IMG/VR virus record: IMGVR_UViG_3300001356_000005
Coordinates: 1-43,724 of that record
Reading direction: 5' to 3' (one strand)
Length of the DNA stretch: 43,724 nucleotides
DNA from: a virus
The notes under the pieces: model-generated
Seen by the model: the letters and a program-made list of their open reading frames with translations, nothing else
Database searches by the model: none
What the model was told of the DNA's origin: nothing
Program-made: the position numbers and the translations under genes
Part shown: positions 22,927-32,400 of the stretch, one piece after another
Position numbering within the stretch: position 1 is the first letter of the stretch
Layout of the letters: every line of letters begins with the position of its first letter

Positions 22927-23304
22927 ATGGCACCGGTAGGAATGGTCAGTCAGTTTCCTCGTCTTTACGAGGGCGTGCAACAGGATTCGATCACGGGCGC
23001 CACAACTTCCACTGTCGGGCAGGTGTTTGAAATGCCTGCCGACTGGAACGGCCAGCCGACCGTCTTGGATTGGGAAATCCTTTTTCCCGGCTCCGCGCCC
23101 GCTTCCCTGAGCGTACAACTGGAAGGCAGCGACGATTCCAGTTTTCCAACGGCCTCGACCTTCATCCTGGACGGGCCGTACACGACGACAACCGCGACGG
23201 TGCGCTTCGTGATCAACAAGCCCAAGCGTTTTGTCCGAGCCAACCTCACGGCGATCGGCAGCAACTCGGTGACGGTGCGCCTGAAGAATTCGGGGAAACA
23301 ATGA
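22927..23304 (+). CDS. Small beta-sandwich-like structural protein
   Basis: The 125-residue product starts two bases after the previous stop, with GGAGGTAGCC in front. Its strands alternate (SLSVQLEGSDDSSFPTAST, VRFVINKPKRFVRANLTAIG), like small phage beta-sandwich or carbohydrate-binding modules. It has no signal peptide and no cysteine. It overlaps the next gene as ATGA. Confidence 0.55.
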   Translation: MAPVGMVSQFPRLYEGVQQDSITGATTSTVGQVFEMPADWNGQPTVLDWEILFPGSAPASLSVQLEGSDDSSFPTASTFILDGPYTTTTATVRFVINKPKRFVRANLTAIGSNSVTVRLKNSGKQ

Positions 23305-24233
23305 AAAGAAAGATCAACTACTGGGCTGTGCCCCTCTTACTTGCCGCGGCGCTCGGTGGCAGCCTATTGGGAATCGTTCACGCATTCTCGCTACAGGGGA
23401 CATCGACCGTCGTGGGCACTGGCATCATTCCGTCCGGCAACACACTGCCGACGAAGTGCACTCCCTCAACCGTAAGCGATCCTGGCTCGCAAGCGCTGTT
23501 TTACAAGACCACAGCCACGATTGACCTCTATCGCTGCACGGCGACGGATACCTGGACACAGGTTGGATCGGCAAGCGGCGGACCTCCGACAGGTGCGGCC
23601 GGCGGCGACCTGAACGGAACCTATCCGAATCCCGGCGTCGTCAACATCAACGGGACCGCCTTCGCCGGTACGAGCACCCACCTGGTCGCCTTCGGTGCGG
23701 CAAACATTCCCGTGGACAGCGGCATCGTGGACACGGCGGCGGGATTGCTGGCGGCCTGCACGGGCTGCGCTCCGCTTGCTTCTCCTACCTTCACCGGAAA
23801 TCCAGCCGCTCCGAATTTTATTCCCGCGCAAGATGGCTCATTCGGTTCGAATATCAAGTACACCGTGACGGGTTGCGAGACGAGTTTCGGAATCACCACC
23901 GTTAACACTGGTGGCGTGACGACAACGACAGGGGTAACCTGCTTACCGGCAGGCGCGATCATCGATGGGGTCGAGTACCGCATCACCACGACGATCACTA
24001 CGGCGACGAGTTTTACCGTGGGCTACAGCGCTCAAACGTCGCGCTTTTGCGGAGCCCAATCAACGCTGACGGCCGGAACCACTGGGTCCTGCATGGCTCA
24101 ATTCAATAATGGCGTGCCGCAAAACGCTTGCGGAACATGCGCCGTTCTTGTGACGTTCTCTGGTGGGACGCCGGGGGCGGGCGCAATGCGGATCATCGTG
24201 TACTCGCATCAGCCAACACCGCCAACAAGTTAG
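23301..24233 (+). CDS. Secreted-type tail-fibre-like protein 2
   Basis: The 310-residue product starts at ATG 23301. Residues 1-28 are a Sec signal peptide: MKRK, a hydrophobic core (VPLLLAAALGGSLLGIV) and a VHA cleavage site. The mature part contains AGGDLNGTYPNPGVVNI, a motif typical of phage tail-fibre repeats, followed by beta-rich sequence. About eleven cysteines occur, several in close pairs (ACTGC, ACGTC), which suggests disulfide bonds. The longer upstream frame runs through the previous gene and is not used. Confidence 0.7.
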   Translation: MKRKINYWAVPLLLAAALGGSLLGIVHAFSLQGTSTVVGTGIIPSGNTLPTKCTPSTVSDPGSQALFYKTTATIDLYRCTATDTWTQVGSASGGPPTGAAGGDLNGTYPNPGVVNINGTAFAGTSTHLVAFGAANIPVDSGIVDTAAGLLAACTGCAPLASPTFTGNPAAPNFIPAQDGSFGSNIKYTVTGCETSFGITTVNTGGVTTTTGVTCLPAGAIIDGVEYRITTTITTATSFTVGYSAQTSRFCGAQSTLTAGTTGSCMAQFNNGVPQNACGTCAVLVTFSGGTPGAGAMRIIVYSHQPTPPTS

Positions 24234-24261
24234 GAACTAAATCTAAAAGGAGGAAGTGGAA

Positions 24262-24738
24262 ATGCGAAAAAATATTACAGGTGTTTGGATCCTTGCAGTA
24301 TTTCTGGCGTCAATCGCCCTGTCCCTCTTACTGATGCCAACGGGTGCTCAGACTCCGACACCTGTTTACCCGGTCATCAAGGCCAACGTGGAATATCAGA
24401 ATCAGACGAGCACGATTCCCGCAACGGCTTTGTTCACGCCACCGGCAGATGGGACCTATCGGATTTCAGCTTACATGGACTGGATGCCGGGAGACAATGT
24501 GTGGGCGGAAAATTTCAACCTTTCATGGACTGACGATTTCCAGGCTTACTGTTCCGGGTGCGCAACTCAAGTATCCTTCGGCACCGGGATCGGGGGATAC
24601 AACGGCTTTGCCGGAGTAGCTAGTGTCGCGCGCGTTAAGGCAAACACGCCGATAAGTTTCGATGTGGAGAGCATCTCCGGGACGCCTGGTCCCTACAATC
24701 TGTACATCGTGATCGAGAAGCTGAAACCTCTTTCCTAG
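24262..24738 (+). CDS. Secreted-type small beta-rich protein 3
   Basis: The 158-residue product starts at ATG 24262, eight bases after an AGGAGG site; GTG 24256 is too close to that site. Residues 1-30 are a signal peptide (MRKNITG, then VWILAVFLASIALSLLLM, then TGA at the cleavage point). The mature domain of about 128 residues has jelly-roll-like strands (GTYRISAYMDWMPGDN, SFDVESISGTPGPYNLYIVI), similar to small trimeric knob or carbohydrate-binding modules. Two cysteines lie close together (YCSGC). It may be a receptor-binding accessory protein. Confidence 0.65.
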   Translation: MRKNITGVWILAVFLASIALSLLLMPTGAQTPTPVYPVIKANVEYQNQTSTIPATALFTPPADGTYRISAYMDWMPGDNVWAENFNLSWTDDFQAYCSGCATQVSFGTGIGGYNGFAGVASVARVKANTPISFDVESISGTPGPYNLYIVIEKLKPLS

Positions 24739-24764
24739 CGAGGGCGGCAGACGGGCGAGAAGCT

Positions 24765-25862
24765 ATGAAGACAAGATTTATTCACATCCTGGCGCTCGGG
24801 TGCATGCTCATCGCAGGCGTGGCACTCGGGCAGGGCTGGTACGTGGGCAATCACGATACCGGTCCGGGTCCCAACCAGTCGCTTGGCGTCTTGCTGATCG
24901 GCTCCGGCCTGCCCTCTGGAAGCTGTGTTTCAGGTGGTTTGTACGTCGATAGTAGCACAGGAAACATCTGGCCCTGCCAAAATAACGGCTATTCAACCTA
25001 CATGGCTCCCGGAGCATCTACCCCAATTCCATCCGGCTCCATCTTGATGATTTCCTCGGGTTCCTGCCCCTCGGGTTTCACCGAAAACGATTCCTTCAAC
25101 GGTGTCATGCCCTACGGCACGGAAGCGGCCAACGGGGACGTGGGCGGCACCGGCGGGGCGAACACGATCACGCCCACCGTAGCATCACTCACGGCGGCGG
25201 CGCAGAGCTTTACGGGCAGCGCGGCAACATCTAGCGCCACTAGCGCCGGTACTCCTTCGGGCACGAATGCCAGCGGGGGGTTCAGCGAAGGTGCGATTTC
25301 TTATCCGGCGAACGTCCCGACCATCGCTGCCGGGATTTTTACTCAGCCGACAGTTTCCTGGCCTGCTGGCGTGCCGACGTTTGCGGGCAACGCGCTGGCC
25401 ACGCACACGCATACGGTGACGCCTACCGGAACGAATGGCGCGGTTTCGGTGGCCACCACGTCCGGGAGTTTGGCGGGAACCAGCGCCGGAGCGTTTTCCA
25501 AGATCGCGACGGTCTCCCCTGGAAGTTCCTTCACGGTGGGCGCGGAGACCTTTACGGGGTCCCAGGACACGACTTCGGCGGTAAGCGGGGGTACGCCAGC
25601 CGGAACCGTGGCCTGGCCTGCGGGAGTACCTATGAACGCAAGCGGCGCGTTCAGCGAGGGAGCGATCTCCTGGCCGGCGAACCCGCCCACGATTGCGGCA
25701 GGGAACTTCACGCAGCCGACCTTTACCGGGAACGCGCTGGCCACGCACACGCACACGCTTACCGCGACCGGAACGAATGGAACTTCGGCAGTGACCGGTA
25801 CGCTGAACAGTTTCGACAATCGGCCAGCCTATTTGAAAGTGATCTTCTGCCAGAAAACATGA
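24765..25862 (+). CDS. Secreted-type collar-like fibre protein 4 with internal repeats
   Basis: The 365-residue product begins with a signal peptide (MKTRF, then IHILALGCMLIAGVALG). The mature part has IPSGSILMISSGSCPSGFTE, a tail-collar-type motif, then long low-complexity Thr, Ser and Gly sequence with HTHT motifs, and ends NRPAYLKVIFCQK, the usual end of tail-collar or microcystin-dependent-like proteins. A block of about 45 residues (GFSEGAISYPANVPTIAAG through NALATHTHT) occurs twice. No charged surface or enzyme motif is visible. It is a likely fibre or fibre tip. The end overlaps the next start as ATGA. Confidence 0.7.
   Translation: MKTRFIHILALGCMLIAGVALGQGWYVGNHDTGPGPNQSLGVLLIGSGLPSGSCVSGGLYVDSSTGNIWPCQNNGYSTYMAPGASTPIPSGSILMISSGSCPSGFTENDSFNGVMPYGTEAANGDVGGTGGANTITPTVASLTAAAQSFTGSAATSSATSAGTPSGTNASGGFSEGAISYPANVPTIAAGIFTQPTVSWPAGVPTFAGNALATHTHTVTPTGTNGAVSVATTSGSLAGTSAGAFSKIATVSPGSSFTVGAETFTGSQDTTSAVSGGTPAGTVAWPAGVPMNASGAFSEGAISWPANPPTIAAGNFTQPTFTGNALATHTHTLTATGTNGTSAVTGTLNSFDNRPAYLKVIFCQKT
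25276..25437 (+). repeat. First copy of an internal coding repeat in the collar-like fibre gene
   Basis: The first copy runs from the sequence coding GFSEGAIS to that coding THTVTPTGTNG. A matching second copy lies at about 25645-25780. The copies are diverged at the nucleotide level but clearly related, for example in the shared stretch around AACGCGCTGGCCACGCACAC. The first copy has an extra insert coding WPAGVP. Confidence 0.6.
25645..25780 (+). repeat. Second copy of the internal coding repeat
   Basis: This copy codes FSEGAISWPANPPTIAAG and then FTGNALATHTHTLTATGTNG. It matches the block at 25276-25437. Tandem gain and loss of such blocks is a common way for fibres to vary in length. Confidence 0.6.
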
Positions 25863-28800
25863 AGCTCCTTCGGCTACTCGCGCTCGTGCTTTTCGCGGCG
25901 CTCCCCGCGAGCGCGACGACCTACTACATTTCCTTTTCCAGCGGCTCGAATTCGAACAACGGCACGAGCGAATCGACACCTTGGAAGTCTCAGCCCTTCA
26001 TGCAGCCAGCGGCTGGCTGTGGCGGCTCGTTGCCCACCTACACACACGCGGCCGGTGACAAATTCGTGTTCAAGCAGGGCGACTCCTGGCCGAAGGCTTG
26101 CTTTGACATGGTGATCCTTGCTGGCGGGACCTCGAACCTTGTCCAAGACCAGTATACCTTCGATCCCACCTGGGGCAATGCGGGAGGAACAACCGGAAAT
26201 CTCGGCCAGCCGGTCGGAGTCTTTCAGTTCACCGCCGGCGGCGCAGCGATCAGCGGAACGGACGGGCTGAACGAATTCATTCACGATGCTTCTTCCAACT
26301 TCATCAACTTCAACGGCGTCGAGTTCAAGGCCCAGGTTTGGACCGGGACTGGTGTGGCCTACGCCGCCGACATCACGACCACGACGAGCGTCACGTTCAC
26401 CAATATCTATGCGGACGGCTGGACACACAGCGGGGCGACCAAGGACACCTACGTCGTGATCGAGGGGAACAGTGGAACTCCGTTCAATATGGGCGTGACG
26501 CTCGCTTCCAGCGTGATTGACGGCGCCAACAGCGGCGGGAGCGGCGTCGCCGATAGCGGCATGGCCGCGTTTGCCATTCCCGTCTGCCAGAACAACGTGA
26601 TTCGAAACGTGGCCAACGGCTGCCTTCTGAATGCCAACGTCCTTGCCTATGCCAACACCATTGGACCTGTGAACGCTTCCTTTGACGGGACACAGACCTC
26701 GGCGTGCCTCGATGCGGCCGTCATGATTCCCGGCGGCTTCAGTCTGAACTACTTCTACAGCAACGTGGTCCACGACTGCGCGGGGATTACTTTTCTGACG
26801 CAAGGCGCGGCGGCGAACAATGGCCGCGAATTCGATTACCTCTGGAACAACGTGGTTTACGTGGGAAGCTCCGCAACGACGACGCCACCGTTTCAGTTCG
26901 ACTCTATCAGCACGGCCAACAATGGGTCTCAGGTGCATGCGTGGAACAATACCGTGGTGGGCGGCGCGAGCCTCGACTGCATGGCGACGGTGAACCGGGG
27001 CAACGGGAATTTCGGAACGCTGGATCTGCAAAACAATCACTGCATTTCAAACGTGGGCATCATCTCGCTAGCGATCACCGGCAACGTCTTCACCAACAAT
27101 AATAATTTGCTGATGTCCACGACGACGGCCACCGCACAGGGATACACCTCTTCCGAGAGCTTCGTTTACTCGCCGAGCTTGATTACGAATGGCACGGTGC
27201 ACGCGGGGGTCAATCTTTCCTCGCTCGAAACGCTCAATCCTCCCGGCTTTCCGGTTGCCTCGATTGCCAACGACACAACCTACGGGGGAACGCGCCTCGT
27301 GAATATTCGTCCCTCCCTTTGGGACATCGGCGCCTACCAGTTCAAGACCCTGCTGAGCGGCACGTTCTTCGTGGACAACTGCGTCACCGTGGGCGACGAC
27401 ACGAACAGCGGCACTTCGCCAGCGACACCCTGGCTGACCATTGGACAGGTCAACCTCTCCGGGTTCGCCCCGGGCGCCGTCGTTTCCTGCCGAAGCGGAT
27501 GCAGTTGGCGGGAAACACTTACGCCACCGTCGTCCGGCGTGGCGGGAAATCCGATCACGTTCACGGCCTACGGAGCGGGAGCGTTGCCCGTTTTGGATGG
27601 TGCTTTCTTGACCAGCGGGTGGATCAGCGGAGAGCCGACAATCCTGTCCTACAAGGCTTCCACGGCCGCGGACAACGCCTATGACGACGGGCACTTCCTG
27701 ACCGAGAACTCCCAAACACTCAGCGTGTCGCAGTCGAACGCCAATACCTACACATCGGGCACGCGTTTTGAATCCGTGGCGCTGCCGCAGGGGCAAACGA
27801 TTTACTCCGCGACTTGGCAGGGCTACGTCTATCCGGGAGACACGATCAACACGACGATGTACGGCGAGGCTGCCGACAATTCTGCCGCCTTTCCGACCGC
27901 CGGCGGGACCGTCACCTGTCCAGGCTCGAACGCTCAGTGCCCGAACGGACGCGCCAAGACCAGCTCGAATGTGTCTTGGGTAACGAACAACAGCGGCAGC
28001 TATCAGTCCGTGAGCGTGACGCCGATTGTGCAGGAGATTCTAAATCGCGGGGGATGGAGTTCGGGAAACGCCATGACGGTCCTAACCTATTCGCCGGGAC
28101 CTTCCGTGCCGCTGTTTGGCCGCGTGTTCACCAATGTCTTCAATACCGGCGCGCTCCTGCAGATCGTCTATGTCACTCCGGCCACGAACATCTACGCGAT
28201 TCCCTTTACCTGGACCGACAAATATGATCCGACCGGCGCCGTTTACTTCGACGGCGTTAAAGTTCCCCAGGGCGTGGCCTCACTCGGTGCGTTGACTGCC
28301 AACAATGAGTGGTACTACGACTACGCGAATCTTGCGCCCTTCCTTTACATCTACTCGACGACGAATCCGAACACGCGGGTCATCGAGATTGCAGATCATG
28401 ACCGGCTCTATGCGCTCAACTGTTCCGGGCGCAGCTACGTGAACTTCTCGAATCTTTCCGTACAGAGAGCGAGGAACGGCAATGCCTGGATCAGCGCGTG
28501 CGCGAACGTCAACCTGACGAACATGGAATCCACGCTATCGTCCTCTATTGGCGTGGGCATTGAGTTGGGAAGCTCCAACGTGACGGTAACGGGCGGGCAC
28601 ATTCACGACAACGGAGGCTTGCCGCAGGGTGACAGTGACGGAATCGGAATTGGCGGCTACGGAGCCGTGGCGGAAACCGGATTGAACATCAGCGGGGTTG
28701 AAATCGATCACAACGCGAATCTTGGCATCGAATCCTACGCCGTGGTGGGGACCTCGGGAACGCGAAACATCCAGTTCAATTACATCCACGACAACGGCAA

Positions 28801-29470
28801 CTGTTCGGTCGATCCGACGCGCTGCGCTGGTCACGGCGTGATGATCGACGGTCCAGGTACGCAGACAACCTCCGTGGTGGCCAACCTGCTGATCGGGAAC
28901 CTAGGAGACGGGCTGCTGGCCGTGCATCCCTCCGCGCCCATCACGGTCAACGCCTACGGCAACACAATTTCGGCGAACGGCCAGAATGGTCTCGATGCGC
29001 AGGTGGGAACCTGGACGGCAAAGAACAATCTGGTTTTCAATAACAACGTGACCACGGGCTACTTCGAGGTCAACGTGCCGAGCACGGTCACGTCCTGGAC
29101 AAGCGACTACAATGATTACTGGAACACAGGCGGCGGAAATTTCATGCAATGGAGCGGAACGCCGGCGACCTTCGCGGGCTTCAAGACGGCTAGCAGCGGG
29201 GACGCTCACTCGATTAGCACCGACCCGCTCGTGGCGAACGCTGGAGGACGAAATTTTTCCATCGCGGCGAACTCGCCGCTTCTCGATACCGGAGTGAGCC
29301 TCGGCAGCACTTACCAATTCGCGCTCCTACCGACAAGTTTCTGGCCGAACGGGGTCCAAACCGGGACGCAAAATAACTTCAATCAGGGCTGGAACATCGG
29401 AGCATACTTACTCGGGGTTTCCGGCCAGCTTGGCGGGGGCGCGGCCATCAGCGGCGGATCGATTCACTGA
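25859..29470 (+). CDS. Secreted-type giant beta-helix spike, candidate depolymerase
   Basis: The 1203-residue product begins with a signal peptide (MKLLRLLALVLFAALPASA). Two related modules follow, each opening with a DUF1565-like start: YYISFSSGSNSNNGTSESTP near residue 21 and FFVDNCVTVGDDTNSGTSPA near residue 502. Long right-handed beta-helix sequence follows each one. The second helix has typical rungs (GGHIHDNGG, GVEIDHNANLGIE, FNYIHDNGN, ANLLIGNLGDGL). Such folds occur in pectate-lyase-like enzymes and phage tailspikes that cut surface polysaccharide. No catalytic set can be assigned by eye. It has many cysteines. The export signal is unusual for a tailspike. Confidence 0.7.
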   Translation: MKLLRLLALVLFAALPASATTYYISFSSGSNSNNGTSESTPWKSQPFMQPAAGCGGSLPTYTHAAGDKFVFKQGDSWPKACFDMVILAGGTSNLVQDQYTFDPTWGNAGGTTGNLGQPVGVFQFTAGGAAISGTDGLNEFIHDASSNFINFNGVEFKAQVWTGTGVAYAADITTTTSVTFTNIYADGWTHSGATKDTYVVIEGNSGTPFNMGVTLASSVIDGANSGGSGVADSGMAAFAIPVCQNNVIRNVANGCLLNANVLAYANTIGPVNASFDGTQTSACLDAAVMIPGGFSLNYFYSNVVHDCAGITFLTQGAAANNGREFDYLWNNVVYVGSSATTTPPFQFDSISTANNGSQVHAWNNTVVGGASLDCMATVNRGNGNFGTLDLQNNHCISNVGIISLAITGNVFTNNNNLLMSTTTATAQGYTSSESFVYSPSLITNGTVHAGVNLSSLETLNPPGFPVASIANDTTYGGTRLVNIRPSLWDIGAYQFKTLLSGTFFVDNCVTVGDDTNSGTSPATPWLTIGQVNLSGFAPGAVVSCRSGCSWRETLTPPSSGVAGNPITFTAYGAGALPVLDGAFLTSGWISGEPTILSYKASTAADNAYDDGHFLTENSQTLSVSQSNANTYTSGTRFESVALPQGQTIYSATWQGYVYPGDTINTTMYGEAADNSAAFPTAGGTVTCPGSNAQCPNGRAKTSSNVSWVTNNSGSYQSVSVTPIVQEILNRGGWSSGNAMTVLTYSPGPSVPLFGRVFTNVFNTGALLQIVYVTPATNIYAIPFTWTDKYDPTGAVYFDGVKVPQGVASLGALTANNEWYYDYANLAPFLYIYSTTNPNTRVIEIADHDRLYALNCSGRSYVNFSNLSVQRARNGNAWISACANVNLTNMESTLSSSIGVGIELGSSNVTVTGGHIHDNGGLPQGDSDGIGIGGYGAVAETGLNISGVEIDHNANLGIESYAVVGTSGTRNIQFNYIHDNGNCSVDPTRCAGHGVMIDGPGTQTTSVVANLLIGNLGDGLLAVHPSAPITVNAYGNTISANGQNGLDAQVGTWTAKNNLVFNNNVTTGYFEVNVPSTVTSWTSDYNDYWNTGGGNFMQWSGTPATFAGFKTASSGDAHSISTDPLVANAGGRNFSIAANSPLLDTGVSLGSTYQFALLPTSFWPNGVQTGTQNNFNQGWNIGAYLLGVSGQLGGGAAISGGSIH

Positions 29471-29476
29471 GGCAAA

Positions 29477-32400
29477 ATGGCATCGGTTCCAAGCGTAATC
29501 GGGATTCTCAAGAACATGCGCATGCACGCGCCGCAGCAGATCGACTCGCGGCGCGGCATGACGCTGGTGGGAACGACCTCGCCGGGAAACTTTGTCCATT
29601 CCCTGCGGCGCTTGAATAGCGGAGCCAGTTTCATCCGACTCGCTGGCGCGGACACCAGACTGATCGAACTGGTCTCGCCCACGCTCTTCCCTGAAACCTT
29701 TTCCGGCAATCCGCTGTCAATGGTCCCGTTTCGTCCCGAGCAGTCGCCGCTTCCCTGGATGTATATTGCCGACAGCCTGCAAATGCGAAAAATAAGTATG
29801 GCGCTCGAAGACTTCTTGATGGGAGTTGCGCCACCACTCAGTCCTCCTACGACCGGCTTTGGTCCCGTCTCCTTTCAGGACATCTACGACTTCAGCACGG
29901 AGACAAGCGCGGCGGATTGGATTGCAGGGGGAACGGGCGCGGCCATGGCGCCCTCGGTTCAATTTAGTGCAAACGTAACGGCTATCGTTCCCGACGCAGG
30001 CCCCACCTTCCCGCAGTTTGCCTCGGCTTTTCTGTCCGGCTACACGACCGGGAACTTTGCTTCTGTCCTGCCCAACACGATCGCCATGTTTACGGCTGTG
30101 TCTCTGCCCGCCAATCTGCCCATCACGGGAACCATTGCCGCGGCCTTTGCTTCCTCGACGATCAGCAGCATTGTCTTCCAATCCGGAACGACCGGAGCGT
30201 GCACGATTAAAATCCCGTCCTCCGCAGCGTTGCTGACAAACGGTGCGCTGGTTTACCTGAGTGGAACGGAATACGTGCAGGCAAAAGGATGCGTCCAGAA
30301 TCCCGATGGCAGCTTCACTTTCCAGGCTGTCACGACCTTAACGCACGCGAACGGCGACAGCGTGGTGCCCAAGGATACGGTGCGTTTCTACGTTCCCTAT
30401 TCGTACCCTCCGTCGACCTTCGTCGGGGTGGCGCTGACTTCCTGGGCCATGCAGTCGAGCATGACGCCCGGATCGGCCAACTGGGTGCTGACCGCGTTGA
30501 AGGACCTGTCCACCACCTTGACCAATGGCGTCCGGCAGATCCAGACGACGGGCGCGACGCCGGACACGATTTACCTGGCCATGCAGGTAAACCTAAGCTG
30601 GCCAGACATTACGTCGGTCAAACTTGACTTCGACGTTGACTCCACCACAAACAACTTCAGCGTGAACTATTACAGCTACACAAAAAACAGCGGCTTTCCG
30701 TCGAGCGGTTCGGGGTGGTTTGTGATCGCCATTCCAATCACGAGTCTCAGCCGGATTGGTTCCGATGCCACGCGCACTTTGGCCAACGTCGCCGCGATTC
30801 GCATTACGGTAAACGATGTCGGCACTCCGCAGCAGATTTCCTTTAGCTCGTTTTGGGTTGGCGGAAATTACGGACCTTCCAATGGTTCCGCGCCGGGCTA
30901 TCAGTACCGGGTAACCGCGCGCAGCACCGAGACGGGAGCCACATCAAATGGGAGCCCGGCAACACAGACTGCGGTTTCCACGAGCGCCGGCGGCCAGCCT
31001 GTCGCAATCTACATGGGCAACGATTCCGACCTGCAACTGGCGACCTATGGGGTGTACGACGTCTACCGCTTCGGTGGAACCCTGTTGCAGTGGACCTTTC
31101 TTGGAACGATGCCGAATCCAACGATCGGAGCAACCTCAGTATTTTTCGACGTCTATCCTGAATCGGCGATTGCCAGCAACCCGATCCTGCAAACGGACAA
31201 CTTCCAGCCTTTTCCCACCGTGGACACACCGAAGTCCGGCGTCGTGAACGTGAATGGAAGGACCGTCAGTTGGGTTTCGGGCAACGAGTTCAACGTCAAC
31301 TGGTCGCAGGGAACGCAGATCACGATCAACGGCGTGCTCTATTCTTTTTACCAGCAGCCGGCAAACCAGACGACCGTGGTATTGAACCAAGTAGCCGGGG
31401 AATTGACGAATGTCCCCTACCAAATCGAGCAAGCGACCATCCTCGGAGTTCCGCTTCCCTGCCTGTGGGGACCGTTTTCCCAGGGCACGGCTTCCTTCCT
31501 GTTCGCGGTCGGCGACTTAAATCAGCCAGGGGTACTCTTTTTGACCAAGGGGAACAACCCGGACGCCGGACCGGACACGCTGCAAATTGAAATCACCTCT
31601 CCAAGCGAGCCGCTGATGAATGGCTGCATGTACGATGGAACTTCGTTTGTCTGGTCGTCGGATCGCCTCTTCCGCCTCTATCCGCTCTTTGGCTCCAGCC
31701 TGATCGTCGAGAATGGCGTCATCCAGCAGACGACGGGAACCAACCTGTTTACTCCGATCGAGGTGCCGAATGGAAAAGGCCTGTGGGCGCGGTGGGGCAT
31801 CGCCGTGGGCCCGAAGATCTGGTTCATTGGAAGAGACGGAATTTATGAGACGACGGGCGGCGAGCCGAAGCCAATCACCCTGGGCGATTGGTCGAAACTC
31901 TTTCCGCACGAAGGAGGGCCTGGAGTTTCCATAACCCTGCCTGCCGGCTTTGGGGGACCGCTACTGCCGCCGGATACGACTCAGCCGAACAAGTGGCGCC
32001 TCTCCTACGCGGACGGATATCTCTACTTCGACTACCCGGACCCGAATGGTATCCCCAATACGCTCGTCTACGATACAGAGACCGAATCCTGGGGAGTCGA
32101 CGTCTACAATCCTTTCGTGACGCTGCACTATGGCGAGGAAGGCGCGGGCGTGCATTCTATTCTGCTTGGTACCAGCGCCGCGCAGGTCTGCCAGTTCAGC
32201 CAGAGCGGATTCAAAGACCTCGCGAATCCCGTGCAGTTCGGGCTCGCCTACCCGTTGATGAACGAGGGTGGCGGCGAGTACAGTTTGGTTCGGGAGGCGC
32301 TCTTGGGCATCCTATCGCTTAGTTCCGATTTGAATAGCCTCGTTCTCGACGTTCAGGTCGATCTACAGGTCCTCTCAAACGTCCAGCTTTTCGCCCTCAT

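Noticed and set aside
24765-24806. Lipoprotein signal on the collar-like protein (ALGC)
   Set aside because: The cysteine comes at residue 13, inside the hydrophobic core, and the residues before it do not fit a lipobox. An ordinary cleavage site lies downstream.
25185-25979. Long minus-strand frames over the fibre genes, and similar long antisense frames over the terminase, spike and ejection genes
   Set aside because: They mirror GC-rich coding sequence, are Arg-rich, lack ribosome-binding sites and have no recognisable domain.
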